From JALJPB01 sp034111045 (lineage in GTDB: Bacteria > Pseudomonadota > Gammaproteobacteria > Enterobacterales > Alteromonadaceae), in contig JAWUYA010000045.1 in assembly GCA_034111045.1 (NCBI GenBank), forward strand, positions 1-64,000: DNA of 64,000 nucleotides, given 5' to 3'. The notes beneath the pieces are model-generated. The model saw only the letters and a program-made list of their open reading frames with translations, made no database searches and was not told the DNA's origin. Every line of letters begins with the position of its first letter. Position 1 is the stretch's first letter. Position numbers and translations under genes: made by a program. Positions 17,305-26,617 of this stretch are shown one piece after another.

Positions 17305-18405
17305 ATGCATTGGCAGTGTTTAGATAAGGTTGACACCAATTTATATAAAGGCATTGCGATTTTACTTATCGTAATTCATAACTTCATGCACTTGTTTCCC
17401 AAGCCTAAGCAGAACGAATTTGAATTTAATCTCAATAGAACACTCGATTTTATTTGGCTGTTAGCAAATGAACCCGAAAATTTATTGAGAGGGTCCTTTT
17501 CTTTTTTTGGTCATTTTGGCGTTCAAATTTTTATCTTTTTAAGCGCCTATGGTTTAGCAAAAAAATATTCTGCTAGTGAACTTAAATGGCTTCCTTTTAT
17601 TCAAGACAGGATATTAAAAATTTATCCTATGTTTTTATTGGCTATTGTTACCTGGCTTTTAATTACTGGCTGGTTTATCGGAGGGCATGGCTTCTTTGGC
17701 CCAATAAAAATACTCTATTGGAATGTTGAAAACTTACTCTATAAGTTACTGTTAATCTCTAACTTTATTCCTGGAAACGCGCTTAAAGTTGTAGGTCCAT
17801 GGTGGTTCATCCCCTTTATTTTCCAATTTTATTTTGCCTTTCCTATTTTGCATCGCTTATATAATAAATTTGGTGAAAAAATATTATTAGTTATCGCCAT
17901 TATGAGTATTGCCTTAACGATTTTATTACAAGGAAAAATAGGAAACCTCAATATATATTTTACAATTCTTGGGCACCTCCCTGAATTTTGTTTAGGAATG
18001 TACTTAGCCCAAAAACAGAGTGATGGGATTAAAATACCCACTATTTTAATATTCGCCACGCTACTTATTTTCCTTGCTGGTAATATAAATAAAAGTTTTT
18101 GGTATGTGAATCATATAAGTTTTCTGGTGCTCGCCTTGTCGGTATTTAGTCTTTTAATACCAAAAATTCATGCCAGGGCTCGCTTGAGAAAGTTTTTGAT
18201 GTTTTTTGGCTACCTATCAATGCCCTTATTTTTAGTCAATGGTTTTCTAAGAGAGCCTTTTATTAGCTGGGCAAAAGACTATAACCACTGGTTGTTAACA
18301 CTGATTTTTTGTTTGTTATTTGTTTTTGTTTCTGCTGCTGTTGCCTGGGGTTTATTAAAAGTGGAGCAGTTTCTCTCGAAAAAACGTAGGGTAAGCCTAG
18401 TGTAA
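17305..18405 (+). CDS. Acyltransferase 3 family membrane protein
   Basis: This 366-residue multi-pass protein has about ten hydrophobic helices and the acyltransferase-3 start KGIAILLIVIHNFMHLF, where the His is expected to be catalytic. GHFGVQIFIFLSAYGLAKKY and PWWFIPFIFQFY also fit OafA/EpsH-type O-acetyltransferases. Such enzymes add acetyl or succinyl groups to surface glycans in the inner membrane. AGGAAAGG gives a strong ribosome site before ATG 17305. It probably decorates the glycan built by the neighbouring genes. Confidence 0.85.
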   Translation: MHWQCLDKVDTNLYKGIAILLIVIHNFMHLFPKPKQNEFEFNLNRTLDFIWLLANEPENLLRGSFSFFGHFGVQIFIFLSAYGLAKKYSASELKWLPFIQDRILKIYPMFLLAIVTWLLITGWFIGGHGFFGPIKILYWNVENLLYKLLLISNFIPGNALKVVGPWWFIPFIFQFYFAFPILHRLYNKFGEKILLVIAIMSIALTILLQGKIGNLNIYFTILGHLPEFCLGMYLAQKQSDGIKIPTILIFATLLIFLAGNINKSFWYVNHISFLVLALSVFSLLIPKIHARARLRKFLMFFGYLSMPLFLVNGFLREPFISWAKDYNHWLLTLIFCLLFVFVSAAVAWGLLKVEQFLSKKRRVSLV

Positions 18406-18462
18406 TTAATAGGTTGGGGTTGTGAGTATCCGTTAAATTAACAATGGAACCAGAAAAACATA

Positions 18463-20121
18463 ATGACAGTGATTTCTATCAAAATATTGCTAATAACCTA
18501 TTTTTTGATCTTTACCAATTTTGGTTTGGAGCAGCGGGTAGAGCAAATAGGGGTAAATTTAAATCTCCTGTTATTTTTTGCTTTGTGGGTGTTAATCATA
18601 TTAAGCATTTTTGCTGTTTCATTTTATGGAACCTTAAATGCTCGCATTTTTTGGGGCCTATTTTTCTCACTTTCAGCTGTTCTGGGTTCAATTTATTATC
18701 AAAGCTCCGGTGGCCAGTATTTATCATTTAACACCATAGCTCCGATATGGGATGCAAAAGGTAATATATTCGATGCACTAATCCTGTATCAGTTTATCGT
18801 TATCAAATCGATTATTAATAGTTTTGCAGGTTTAATAGGCATTATTATTCCAAGTACAATAAATAAAAAACCTATTAAATTTACTGGGCTTATTCCGTTA
18901 GCTCCAATTATTTTAATTAGCTTTATTATCTTTATAAGGGGGGGGGAAGGAACTGGAGGACTACCATCTCAACTAATCCCTCTGACAACATTTTCTGTTT
19001 ATATGGGTGATAACCTATTGAACCAAGAAAACCCATCTAGAGAGCAAGTGTCCATTTCTATTTATCAGCAACCTAGAATTAACAATATTGTATTGGTTGT
19101 TGATGAAAGTGTTAGGGCTGATTACTTAAAAATTAATGATAATAAAAAGGGTGTAGATACAGGGTTATCCAACAGTAACCATATAGCTAATTTTGGCTGG
19201 TCATCTGCTTCTACAAGTTGCAGTATATATAGCAACTTAGGATTAATGTATGGCGGAAATAAAAAGGCAACGGTTAATATTATCCGCACAAAGCCTTCTA
19301 TTTGGGCCTACGCTAAAAGTGCTGGCTTTGAAACCTATTTCATTGGCGGACAAAAACTTACACCTGATGATAACAAGTGGATAGATTATAATCATATTGA
19401 TTATGTCACCACAAATGGTGATTTAATCAATGATGACCCAAACCTTATCGATTATGAAATAGCGAGGAAAACAAAAAAAATAATTAATGCGAGTAATAAC
19501 AATAAATTAATTTATGTCATCAAAAGAGGTTCTCATTTCCCTTACGAAAGCAGGTATCCCGATCATCAAGCTATCTTCAGTCCTCATATGTCGGAGGGAT
19601 CTGTATTTTCACCTCAAAACACCGTAAATGAGCGCGCTGATTTGGTAATTAATTCTTATAAAAATTCAGTGCAATGGAACACTGGTATATTTTTCAAGGA
19701 ATATTTTTCTGAGAAATTAAAACATTCGACTGCTTTATTCTATACCTCTGATCATGGTCAAAAGCTAAAGTCTGAGGACAACACCTCTTTCTTTACTCAT
19801 TGTAATACTGCCATGGTTTCTCCTTTTGAAGGCCTAGTCCCTTTAGTGATCGCTACGAATGATTTAGCATTACATCAATTGTTTTATGACGCGGCTAAGC
19901 GTAATTATGATAAGTCAGGTCATTTAAATATCTTTCCAACCATATTATGGACGCTAGGGTATAATGTAAAAGACATAAACCAGCACTATGCTCAGTCGTT
20001 ACTTGATGATATTGAAGGCATACAGCAATTTGTTTCACCACCTTTTTTTACTAAGTTTGGCCGTAAACAAAAATTGAATAGTATCCCTAAGCGCGGTATC
20101 ACAGCAATAATACCTCCCTAG
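18463..20121 (+). CDS. Sulfatase-fold (EptA/phosphoethanolamine-transferase-like) membrane protein
   Basis: This 552-residue protein has about five N-terminal membrane segments (to about 165) and then a periplasmic alkaline-phosphatase/sulfatase domain. Metal and active-site features are VVDESVRADY near 208-217 (Glu ligand), a Ser/Thr cluster SSASTSCSIYS near 247-257 that holds the likely nucleophile, KRGSHFPY near 351 and TSDHGQKL near 427 (Asp-His ligands). The family transfers phosphoethanolamine, phosphoglycerol or similar groups to glycans or lipids. The ATG lacks a strong ribosome site. A G9 run in codons 159-162 makes it a phase-variation candidate. Confidence 0.8.
   Translation: MTVISIKILLITYFLIFTNFGLEQRVEQIGVNLNLLLFFALWVLIILSIFAVSFYGTLNARIFWGLFFSLSAVLGSIYYQSSGGQYLSFNTIAPIWDAKGNIFDALILYQFIVIKSIINSFAGLIGIIIPSTINKKPIKFTGLIPLAPIILISFIIFIRGGEGTGGLPSQLIPLTTFSVYMGDNLLNQENPSREQVSISIYQQPRINNIVLVVDESVRADYLKINDNKKGVDTGLSNSNHIANFGWSSASTSCSIYSNLGLMYGGNKKATVNIIRTKPSIWAYAKSAGFETYFIGGQKLTPDDNKWIDYNHIDYVTTNGDLINDDPNLIDYEIARKTKKIINASNNNKLIYVIKRGSHFPYESRYPDHQAIFSPHMSEGSVFSPQNTVNERADLVINSYKNSVQWNTGIFFKEYFSEKLKHSTALFYTSDHGQKLKSEDNTSFFTHCNTAMVSPFEGLVPLVIATNDLALHQLFYDAAKRNYDKSGHLNIFPTILWTLGYNVKDINQHYAQSLLDDIEGIQQFVSPPFFTKFGRKQKLNSIPKRGITAIIPP
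18938..18946 (+). repeat. G9 homopolymer inside a coding region
   Basis: Nine consecutive G's encode the IRGGEG stretch of the sulfatase-fold gene in otherwise AT-rich DNA. Runs of this length are classical slippage sites; loss or gain of one G would truncate the protein before its periplasmic catalytic domain. The run is in frame (ON) in this sequence. Confidence 0.8.
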
Positions 20122-20320
20122 TTTTCTAGGTATTGTTTAGTGCTGGAGATTGTATAACGTTCAGTAGGCTATTTAATAACTTCATTTTTTTTAGCTCACT
20201 CTTTATTTTTACTATGGTGTTGTAATACAAGAAACATTTGCTTATATTTCATTGCGTCATTGGGCGTTGAGCAATGACTTAGCATCAAGGTGCAGTTACA
20301 CTGTAATCCATAGCTGGTCT

Positions 20321-22276
20321 TTATTTGTCGCTATTGAGAATAGAAATAAGCTGTTGCAACATCCTGTTTTTATGCGCTAAAGGAACCGATTGATTGGGTT
20401 CTAATTCTAAATAACCGTCGAGATATTCAAAGGTTACCTTTTGATCATTATTTAACAAAGCAAATCCATCTGGAAAACCTGGTCCACAATTTGATATAAA
20501 TACTTGCCCTGATGTTTCAGTAGAGATATCAGAACCCATAAAATAATCAGCTGGGAAGCTAGGGCTAATAATATTAAAAATCGTTGGCATTATATTTAAA
20601 TGGGACTGTATGTTGTTAGATACCAATTTTGGTAACTTAGCGGGTAGATGAATAAATAATGGAACTTGCGTTTGAAATTTATTAATTTTTGTATTATGTC
20701 CAATCACTCCATTTTCAAACAACTCTTCACCATGATCACCAGTAAATACTACAATCGTATTGTCCAAAGTTCCTAACTGGTGGAGGTTGTCCATAAGGCG
20801 ACCAAATTCACTATCAACGAAGTGCAAAGAGTTTTTGAAACGATTGACCAATTCAAGTTTTTCATTTTGAGTGGTAATATTACTTAGATCGATAGAACCT
20901 TTTAATGACGGAGTGAATGTAGGATCATTTTCCATGTAGTTATAATCAAAATGAGTGGAATTGTAATAAACCAAATTAAAATATGGTTTAGCTAACTCTT
21001 TATGCTTTATCGCACTGTAAATTGCATGATTAGTTACTGCGATATCGGCATAAATGGACTCATTTAATCCCTCTTCATTGGCTTTTTTTATGATCTCTAA
21101 TTTACCTCCCATGATATTACGTTGAACATTGTCATTAAAAATAAAATTAGCTAAGTCATACCAATCAAGTGAGATTGACTCTGATGTAGTCACAGTATAT
21201 CCAGCTTCGTCTAATATACGCATAGTAAGCGGTTGCTTTTGGTTTATTCGAAAATCATTGTAATGAATAGGCGATTTCCCCGTTAAAATAGAAAATATAC
21301 TAAAGTGCGTACAGTTAGATGCACTATAGTTATTTACAAATAAAGTACCCGAGTCATTCCAACGGTATAGATTAGGAGTTACCTCAGGACTTAATTCCAT
21401 GTCAGTAGCTCTAAAGCTTTCGGCGACGACTATGACAATATTATATGGAGTAATGACTTGGGGCGTTGGGATATTCTGTGTTGGTGCATGTGACTTATCT
21501 TGATAATGAGATTTCGACACATTTTCCATAGTTGCATTGGGTAAAATAAGGTTAACCGCTCGCCTTATTGAATAGTTACTCGGTGTCAAAAAATAGGGCA
21601 AACTCCTCTTCATAACCCATCCAGATTGTCCTCCACTAAACATCTGAATAGAGTAGATGCCATACGTCGAGAAGGAAAAAAACGTAAGCACACCCACAAC
21701 TTTTGTTAAAGAAATTGAAAATGGCGTTTTACCTGAAAATTTCTTAATGAATAATGCCACGACAAAAATAATAACGAGTGGATATGAAGCAACAAACACA
21801 TAACGAGCCGAGACACCCGCTTGCTTCATTGCGTTAGGTTGAGACAAAAATTCCAAAAGGAAAGAGTTTACATGGAGACCTGATAGTGAATAAATTTTGA
21901 AATCTAAATAAGTAAATAAGATTAATAACATGGTTGTTATGATAAGAATTGAATCAATTAAACGACTTTGTTTAAACAACTGACGAATGGCTAACGTCAT
22001 TAATATGTAAAGAGTCGCAACTAAAGAAAAGTAACTGACCACTCCCACCATATAAGCCATATTATCTTTAATATTATTAAAATCACCAAACTTTATGATG
22101 TAACAAAACCCTAAATAAACAAAATATATCATTACCATATAATGCATAGAAGAAAGCTTATGAGGGGGGTTAGTCATTAAATTTTCAATTCCGTTGAAGG
22201 TATTTACATCAAGGAGTATAAGCAATTTTTCATCGTTGAGATGACAAATCAAAAAATACATTAAGTATAAATTCAC
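20321..22276 (-). CDS. YejM/PbgA-like sulfatase-domain membrane protein
   Basis: The longest frame encodes 651 residues. About five membrane helices (to about 230) precede a periplasmic sulfatase-type domain with NIVIVVAESFRATDMEL near 280, SASNCTHFSIFSILTG near 318, the substrate-side HFDYNY and VVFTGDHGEELFENG near 517. This layout resembles YejM/PbgA and LtaS-like proteins. It may add a phospho-group to the exopolysaccharide or be a degenerate binding homologue. The start is uncertain: GTG at 22276 overlaps the sulfotransferase gene by 47 bp, while ATG at 22177 would avoid overlap, and neither has a strong ribosome site. It converges on the 18463 gene. Confidence 0.8.
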   Translation of the reverse strand: MNLYLMYFLICHLNDEKLLILLDVNTFNGIENLMTNPPHKLSSMHYMVMIYFVYLGFCYIIKFGDFNNIKDNMAYMVGVVSYFSLVATLYILMTLAIRQLFKQSRLIDSILIITTMLLILFTYLDFKIYSLSGLHVNSFLLEFLSQPNAMKQAGVSARYVFVASYPLVIIFVVALFIKKFSGKTPFSISLTKVVGVLTFFSFSTYGIYSIQMFSGGQSGWVMKRSLPYFLTPSNYSIRRAVNLILPNATMENVSKSHYQDKSHAPTQNIPTPQVITPYNIVIVVAESFRATDMELSPEVTPNLYRWNDSGTLFVNNYSASNCTHFSIFSILTGKSPIHYNDFRINQKQPLTMRILDEAGYTVTTSESISLDWYDLANFIFNDNVQRNIMGGKLEIIKKANEEGLNESIYADIAVTNHAIYSAIKHKELAKPYFNLVYYNSTHFDYNYMENDPTFTPSLKGSIDLSNITTQNEKLELVNRFKNSLHFVDSEFGRLMDNLHQLGTLDNTIVVFTGDHGEELFENGVIGHNTKINKFQTQVPLFIHLPAKLPKLVSNNIQSHLNIMPTIFNIISPSFPADYFMGSDISTETSGQVFISNCGPGFPDGFALLNNDQKVTFEYLDGYLELEPNQSVPLAHKNRMLQQLISILNSDK

Positions 22277-23285
22277 ATTCGCTTTCTATTTCAGTAAACC
22301 AATTATTATCTGCATATTGTTTCCACTTCCCCCCGTTTTGCTGTGCTCTCAATGCTGACAAAGTTTTTAAATCATAACCAGTAATACCTAATGATTCAAA
22401 AACCGATGGTATAATGGAGTCAAACTGATGGCACAACGACTCAAAGCCAATACAAATATCTGCATGCTTGTGTCCTAGCATGTTAGAAAGTCGCCAGAGT
22501 AAATAGTGATAGTAATAAGGATGCTTGCCTTGAGATATTTTCAAAAAGGGAAATCTGTAACTTAAGTTGTCAGCCCACTCTGCGGTATAAAAAAGGTTAT
22601 ACCTTGACAGGTCATGTCCATTATAATTGAGTGGTACTTCAATACTGTTACGAGTAACTGAAATCCATTGGTCTCTAGGGTGACGATATAAGTGAACTAT
22701 TTTGGCTTTAGGAAAATGCTTTTTTAGCCAAGGTAATCGAAAATCCACTCGGTTAAACTGCAATACAGGACGCGCAGGCGCTTGCTCAATTAAACTTTCT
22801 ATATAATTTTTTAAGGCGGGTTCGTGGCTATGTTGATCTAACCATAATCGCTTGAAGGTCCAATCTGTTTCAAATTGAATGTTTGAGCTATCAAATTGTT
22901 GGTATTCTTTCCAATAATCATTAACACCTTGGTGTGAATCATCTGTTGTATTGCCTCGGCCAACTTCATCAAACCATTTTCTTTCATTTAAGGGTTCATA
23001 ATAACAATGCAATGAGTCTAGTTGACGAAATATATTCCAAAGGAAGGTGGAGCCTGAGCGGAAACGAGCGGAAATAAAAATGGGTGCATTTTCGTCAACA
23101 TTGTCAGTGATGCTCATTGGTTGAGCTAAGTCGATATAGTCATTGAGCAATTTGCCGCTATAACCTATAGTTTCGGCACTTGGATAATGTAAAGGAAGTT
23201 CTGTTTGAATTTGATTTATGGCTTGCTGGACATCTTTTTGCTGAATAATTTTTAAGATTATTTTTAGGGCTAGTTGTTTGATCAT
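22230..23285 (-). CDS. Sulfotransferase family protein
   Basis: This 351-residue cytoplasmic enzyme carries both PAPS-binding motifs: the 5'-phosphosulfate loop ISARFRSGSTFLWN near 71-84 and the 3'-phosphate motif KIVHLYRHPRDQWISVTRNS near 176-195. It therefore probably transfers sulfate from PAPS to a sugar hydroxyl of the exopolysaccharide. Sulfated glycans are frequent in marine bacteria. Its 3' end overlaps the next gene's longest frame. No PAPS synthesis genes lie in the window. Confidence 0.85.
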   Translation of the reverse strand: MIKQLALKIILKIIQQKDVQQAINQIQTELPLHYPSAETIGYSGKLLNDYIDLAQPMSITDNVDENAPIFISARFRSGSTFLWNIFRQLDSLHCYYEPLNERKWFDEVGRGNTTDDSHQGVNDYWKEYQQFDSSNIQFETDWTFKRLWLDQHSHEPALKNYIESLIEQAPARPVLQFNRVDFRLPWLKKHFPKAKIVHLYRHPRDQWISVTRNSIEVPLNYNGHDLSRYNLFYTAEWADNLSYRFPFLKISQGKHPYYYHYLLWRLSNMLGHKHADICIGFESLCHQFDSIIPSVFESLGITGYDLKTLSALRAQQNGGKWKQYADNNWFTEIESECEFILNVFFDLSSQR

Positions 23286-23387
23286 ATGATGTCTCTATTT
23301 TTCTTATAACATGCGCTCAAATATGATGTTATTGAGGTTTTCAGTTACGTCATCAAAGTAAAATACAGCATCACTCTTATTGACCAC

Positions 23388-24134
23388 TCATTTATTATTT
23401 AACTTGGTTTTTAGTTGTTTTAATTTGATTTTCAAACCCGGCAGCGGATAACCCAAACTATAAGCAATATTCGCATAATAATTGGCTTTTTCTATATTGG
23501 CTTCTTCCACATAATAAATACCCAAAAAATAACTCACTTCGACCGACTTAGTAATATTTTCACTGCCTAAGTTTTCCAATATTGCAATGGCTTTATTTGT
23601 ATTACCCATTTTTCTGTATAATAATGATTGCCCCAAGTAGGCTTGATGATATGTCGGAAAAGACTCAATCACTTCGTTATAAGCAATGGCTGATTTTTCA
23701 TATAAACCCAACGCTTTAAACAAGTTACCTAAAGTAACACCAATTTCAGCATACCAAGGGTCACGCTTATTTATTCGACTAACGGTATAATTTATTTCAT
23801 TCATTGCTTTTTTTAGATTGTAGTTACGTACGTCCTCATTAACAGTCTCAAGCTTTGCTCTTTTTATATAAATAATCGACGTACAATAGTGCCATCCTCC
23901 GCCATGCCTTAGATTTGACAATAATCGTTCTTGTTCTACTTTTGCTGAAGAATAACGTCCCCTAAACTCTGAACGACGTCCCACTCCCGTGCTTAAGTAG
24001 AGCTTTTGGCACCTAACACTCCAGGCATTAAATTCTTGCTTAGTCGGTGTGAAATTATAAGCAAAGGCATAGCTAGCAAAAAAGGCAAAGCTAGATGCGA
24101 AAAATAAATTCATATATCTCATGCTATTTTTCAT
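23388..24134 (-). CDS. Secreted TPR-repeat protein
   Basis: This 248-residue protein has a signal peptide (MNLFFASSFAFFASYAFA, cleavage near residue 26). At least two to three tetratricopeptide repeats follow, for example KALGLYEKSAIAYNEVIESF, HQAYLGQSLLYRKMGNTNKA and ANIEKANYYANIAYSLGYP. TPR proteins of exosortase and alginate loci scaffold export complexes in the periplasm, and that role is plausible here. Its start overlaps the end of the acyltransferase gene by 11 bp, so it is translated from the same transcript. Confidence 0.7.
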   Translation of the reverse strand: MKNSMRYMNLFFASSFAFFASYAFAYNFTPTKQEFNAWSVRCQKLYLSTGVGRRSEFRGRYSSAKVEQERLLSNLRHGGGWHYCTSIIYIKRAKLETVNEDVRNYNLKKAMNEINYTVSRINKRDPWYAEIGVTLGNLFKALGLYEKSAIAYNEVIESFPTYHQAYLGQSLLYRKMGNTNKAIAILENLGSENITKSVEVSYFLGIYYVEEANIEKANYYANIAYSLGYPLPGLKIKLKQLKTKLNNK

Positions 24135-25197
24135 TAGGTACTCTCACTGATTGTCGAATTAACAATAAAGATACCAACTCATGATATCCTTTCGGGAAAA
24201 TAAGAATTTTTAACGTTTTTGTTTTAAAAATAATCAGGGAAAAAATGTAACTGATGACTAATACAAAAATAATCAACAATATTTCTTTCACAGTGTTAAG
24301 CCATACACTGCTAAAGGTGTATGTACCAAAAATGCGTAGGGCCACATAAATAAAATTATGTATCAGGTAAATAGAAAGTGAATATTTACCTATGGCTTTA
24401 AATCCCCTGGTAATTATATTTTCTGTAAAGTTCGCTGTGCAGATTAAAAAGAGTGAAATTGACAATAAAAGATTAGCTAATACTGCGATAATAAGGTTAA
24501 TAGAGCTACTCGGTAATAAAAATCGAGCGTATTCTATTCTAATCCCTTTTTTAACGCAGTAAAGATATAGCCCCACACCAATGACCATGATCAATATAGT
24601 TAAAACTTTATACATTTTAGAAGCAAGAACTACCCTGTAAGCCCATGAAATAATAAGGCATTGAGATAGAAGAAACATTGCCAAAGGCAATTGCATAGGG
24701 GTATTAGCACGAAAGTTTTCAGGAACAAACAAAATACCAACGGCAACAAACACCGATATAATGATAGTGATTGGTTTAACATCCTGAGAAATTTTCAGCC
24801 AACTTTTGATTAATAACAAGCTGATAATACAAGGTAAAAACCAAAGCAAATATAATCCAGAGGCGGCTTTAACATTGGCTCCAGATCCGGTTATTAAAGC
24901 AACCCCCCAAACTCTAACAATGGTTAAAAGGTCGGTATTCCCTATTAATATGACTTGATATAGCAGTGTAGATATTGTTAGAAATAGGGCAAAAGGCCAA
25001 AAATATCTAAAGGATTTATCAAGCATTGACGTTGTTGAATCCCGTTCTAACACAAAGGGGATCGCCAGAAAAGATAATACATGAAAGCCTAGAGGCCTTA
25101 AATAAAAAGGGATTTCAGCTGATAAAAAGTCATTGTGATCTAAAACCACAAGAAAAATTAATAGACCTTTAACGACATTAGGATTCATTAGTCGCAC
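24124..25197 (-). CDS. Acyltransferase 3 family membrane protein
   Basis: This 357-residue protein has about ten hydrophobic helices. The N-terminal VVKGLLIFLVVLDHNDFLS resembles the acyltransferase-3 helix 1, with an Asp-His in place of the usual Arg/His neighbourhood. The C-terminal KYSLSIYLIHNFIYVALRIF is the conserved last-helix motif. It probably O-acylates the exopolysaccharide. It overlaps the O-glycosylation ligase gene by 20 bp at its start, and a further gene overlaps its end, so translation is coupled along the operon. Confidence 0.75.
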   Translation of the reverse strand: MRLMNPNVVKGLLIFLVVLDHNDFLSAEIPFYLRPLGFHVLSFLAIPFVLERDSTTSMLDKSFRYFWPFALFLTISTLLYQVILIGNTDLLTIVRVWGVALITGSGANVKAASGLYLLWFLPCIISLLLIKSWLKISQDVKPITIIISVFVAVGILFVPENFRANTPMQLPLAMFLLSQCLIISWAYRVVLASKMYKVLTILIMVIGVGLYLYCVKKGIRIEYARFLLPSSSINLIIAVLANLLLSISLFLICTANFTENIITRGFKAIGKYSLSIYLIHNFIYVALRIFGTYTFSSVWLNTVKEILLIIFVLVISYIFSLIIFKTKTLKILIFPKGYHELVSLLLIRQSVRVPNEK

Positions 25198-26482
25198 TTT
25201 CCGTTTTTTTTACTAAGCGATATAACACTTGAGTAAGGGCAATAATAACGAACAAAATATCAAAATACGCCATATTTAATGCGGCACCAACAACTAAATA
25301 TAATGATAAAGAAAGCAATAAACAGTCTGAAAACTCTTGATACCAACCTTCATCAACCTTATTTTTTTTCAATATTTTATTGGTACTGATTATGTTTGAA
25401 TAAGACTTCAACATAATCATTAAATATATAAACAAGCCAACGAATCCATGCTCCCCTAACACTTGGAAGTAAATACTATGGGCCGCATGAGCATAATGAC
25501 GATCAGGTTGTTTGGTATGAACAAAACTCAATTTGTCAAAATCTTGAGCATACAAAGTCCAAGTAGCTAAATTTTGTATCGCAAGAAAGCCACCGCCTAT
25601 AAATGGCCTATCTAGAGCAACTAATGTGCTCTGTTTCCAGGCGATAACCCTGCCCATAAAAGAATTATCCTGATCTGCACTTTTAATAGTATCCATGCGT
25701 TCTAACCATTGCTGCGGAACAAAGGCAGCATATGATAACGAAACAACCAAAAACAGCGTACTCACAAAAGCTTTCTTTTTATAAACAGTAGCATACAAAA
25801 AAGATAGAAAAGCTAACCCTATTAGCCCCCCGCGAGAGTATGTTCCCAATATTGCCATCAAAGAAATGAAGGTAAACCCTAAAGCAGCCCACTTGAGATA
25901 ACGATTGACTAATATATTTCGATACGCAAATATCGCAAAGGGGATAATGACCAATATAGCCAGTGCAAAATGATTATTATCTCCAATGATAGATGAACCA
26001 GGTCCCCATGCTCGATGACCTCCCAAGGTCGCCACAACTTTTAATCCCTCAGTTACACTATAATAGCCTATGCCTAATATAATCGATAAAACAAGCGCGT
26101 TTACGTGTATTTTCTTAGTGATCGTTAGTAAGATCATCGTAAACAAAAAGATGACTTTTACAAAGTCGATATACTTGTCAAAAACTAATTCAGGGACAGC
26201 CAGGGCAAAAGTTGTACTTAATGAGGCCCAAATTAAAAGCAGTAACACCCAATAAAAAACGCCATTATTGAGATTTTTAGCTTTAAAGGCACTAAAGAAT
26301 ACTACGAAGATAGTTATTATTGAGACGATAAGGTTAAATCTTATATTTGAAGCAAAGCCCCACAACAAATAATTGGGAAATAATAAGGCCGTCCAAGCCC
26401 ACAAACACACACCAATATAAGGGCGTTTAAAGATAAACATAGACAAAGAGATGAATACAGTTATAAACAATAAGTCTTTCAT
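25178..26482 (-). CDS. Exosortase A-associated O-glycosylation ligase (Wzy/WaaL-like)
   Basis: This 434-residue protein has about ten to twelve membrane helices. FKRPYIGVCLWAWTALLFPNYLLWGFA at the start and the loop GGHRAWGPGSSIIGDNNHFALAI near 154-176 are characteristic of the O-glycosylation ligase described for XrtA loci (TIGR03097, DUF5935 plus O-antigen ligase domain). The large periplasmic loop contains HAAHSIYFQVLGEHGF. It may polymerise repeat units or attach glycan to sorted proteins. A 26-codon ORF ends three bases before its ATG (see 26486). Confidence 0.87.
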   Translation of the reverse strand: MKDLLFITVFISLSMFIFKRPYIGVCLWAWTALLFPNYLLWGFASNIRFNLIVSIITIFVVFFSAFKAKNLNNGVFYWVLLLLIWASLSTTFALAVPELVFDKYIDFVKVIFLFTMILLTITKKIHVNALVLSIILGIGYYSVTEGLKVVATLGGHRAWGPGSSIIGDNNHFALAILVIIPFAIFAYRNILVNRYLKWAALGFTFISLMAILGTYSRGGLIGLAFLSFLYATVYKKKAFVSTLFLVVSLSYAAFVPQQWLERMDTIKSADQDNSFMGRVIAWKQSTLVALDRPFIGGGFLAIQNLATWTLYAQDFDKLSFVHTKQPDRHYAHAAHSIYFQVLGEHGFVGLFIYLMIMLKSYSNIISTNKILKKNKVDEGWYQEFSDCLLLSLSLYLVVGAALNMAYFDILFVIIALTQVLYRLVKKTESATNES

Positions 26483-26485
26483 TCG

Positions 26486-26566
26486 TTATTCACCATCTAT
26501 CTTGGACAATACAATAACCAATACACACATACCGGCGATGTCAGCTAATAAAATTAACGTTTCCAT
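26486..26566 (-). CDS. Predicted 26-residue membrane microprotein
   Basis: An ATG at 26566, six bases after an AGGAA ribosome site, opens a 27-codon frame that ends with TAA three bases before the ATG of the O-glycosylation ligase. The product is almost entirely hydrophobic (METLILLADIAG at the start, LVIVLSKIDGE at the end), a single membrane helix with a charged tail. The tight spacing to the ligase suggests coupled translation, as either a partner subunit or a leader peptide. It is too short to recognise, and a chance ORF remains possible. Confidence 0.5.
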   Translation of the reverse strand: METLILLADIAGMCVLVIVLSKIDGE

Positions 26567-26617
26567 TTCATTCCTATCACTTTATTCATCACTTGGTTGA
26601 TACCTGTTATTGCTGTT

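Noticed and set aside
18444..18731. Alternative frame overlapping the start of the sulfatase-fold gene
   Set aside because: It is a shadow of the 18463 frame, which has clear membrane helices and catalytic motifs.
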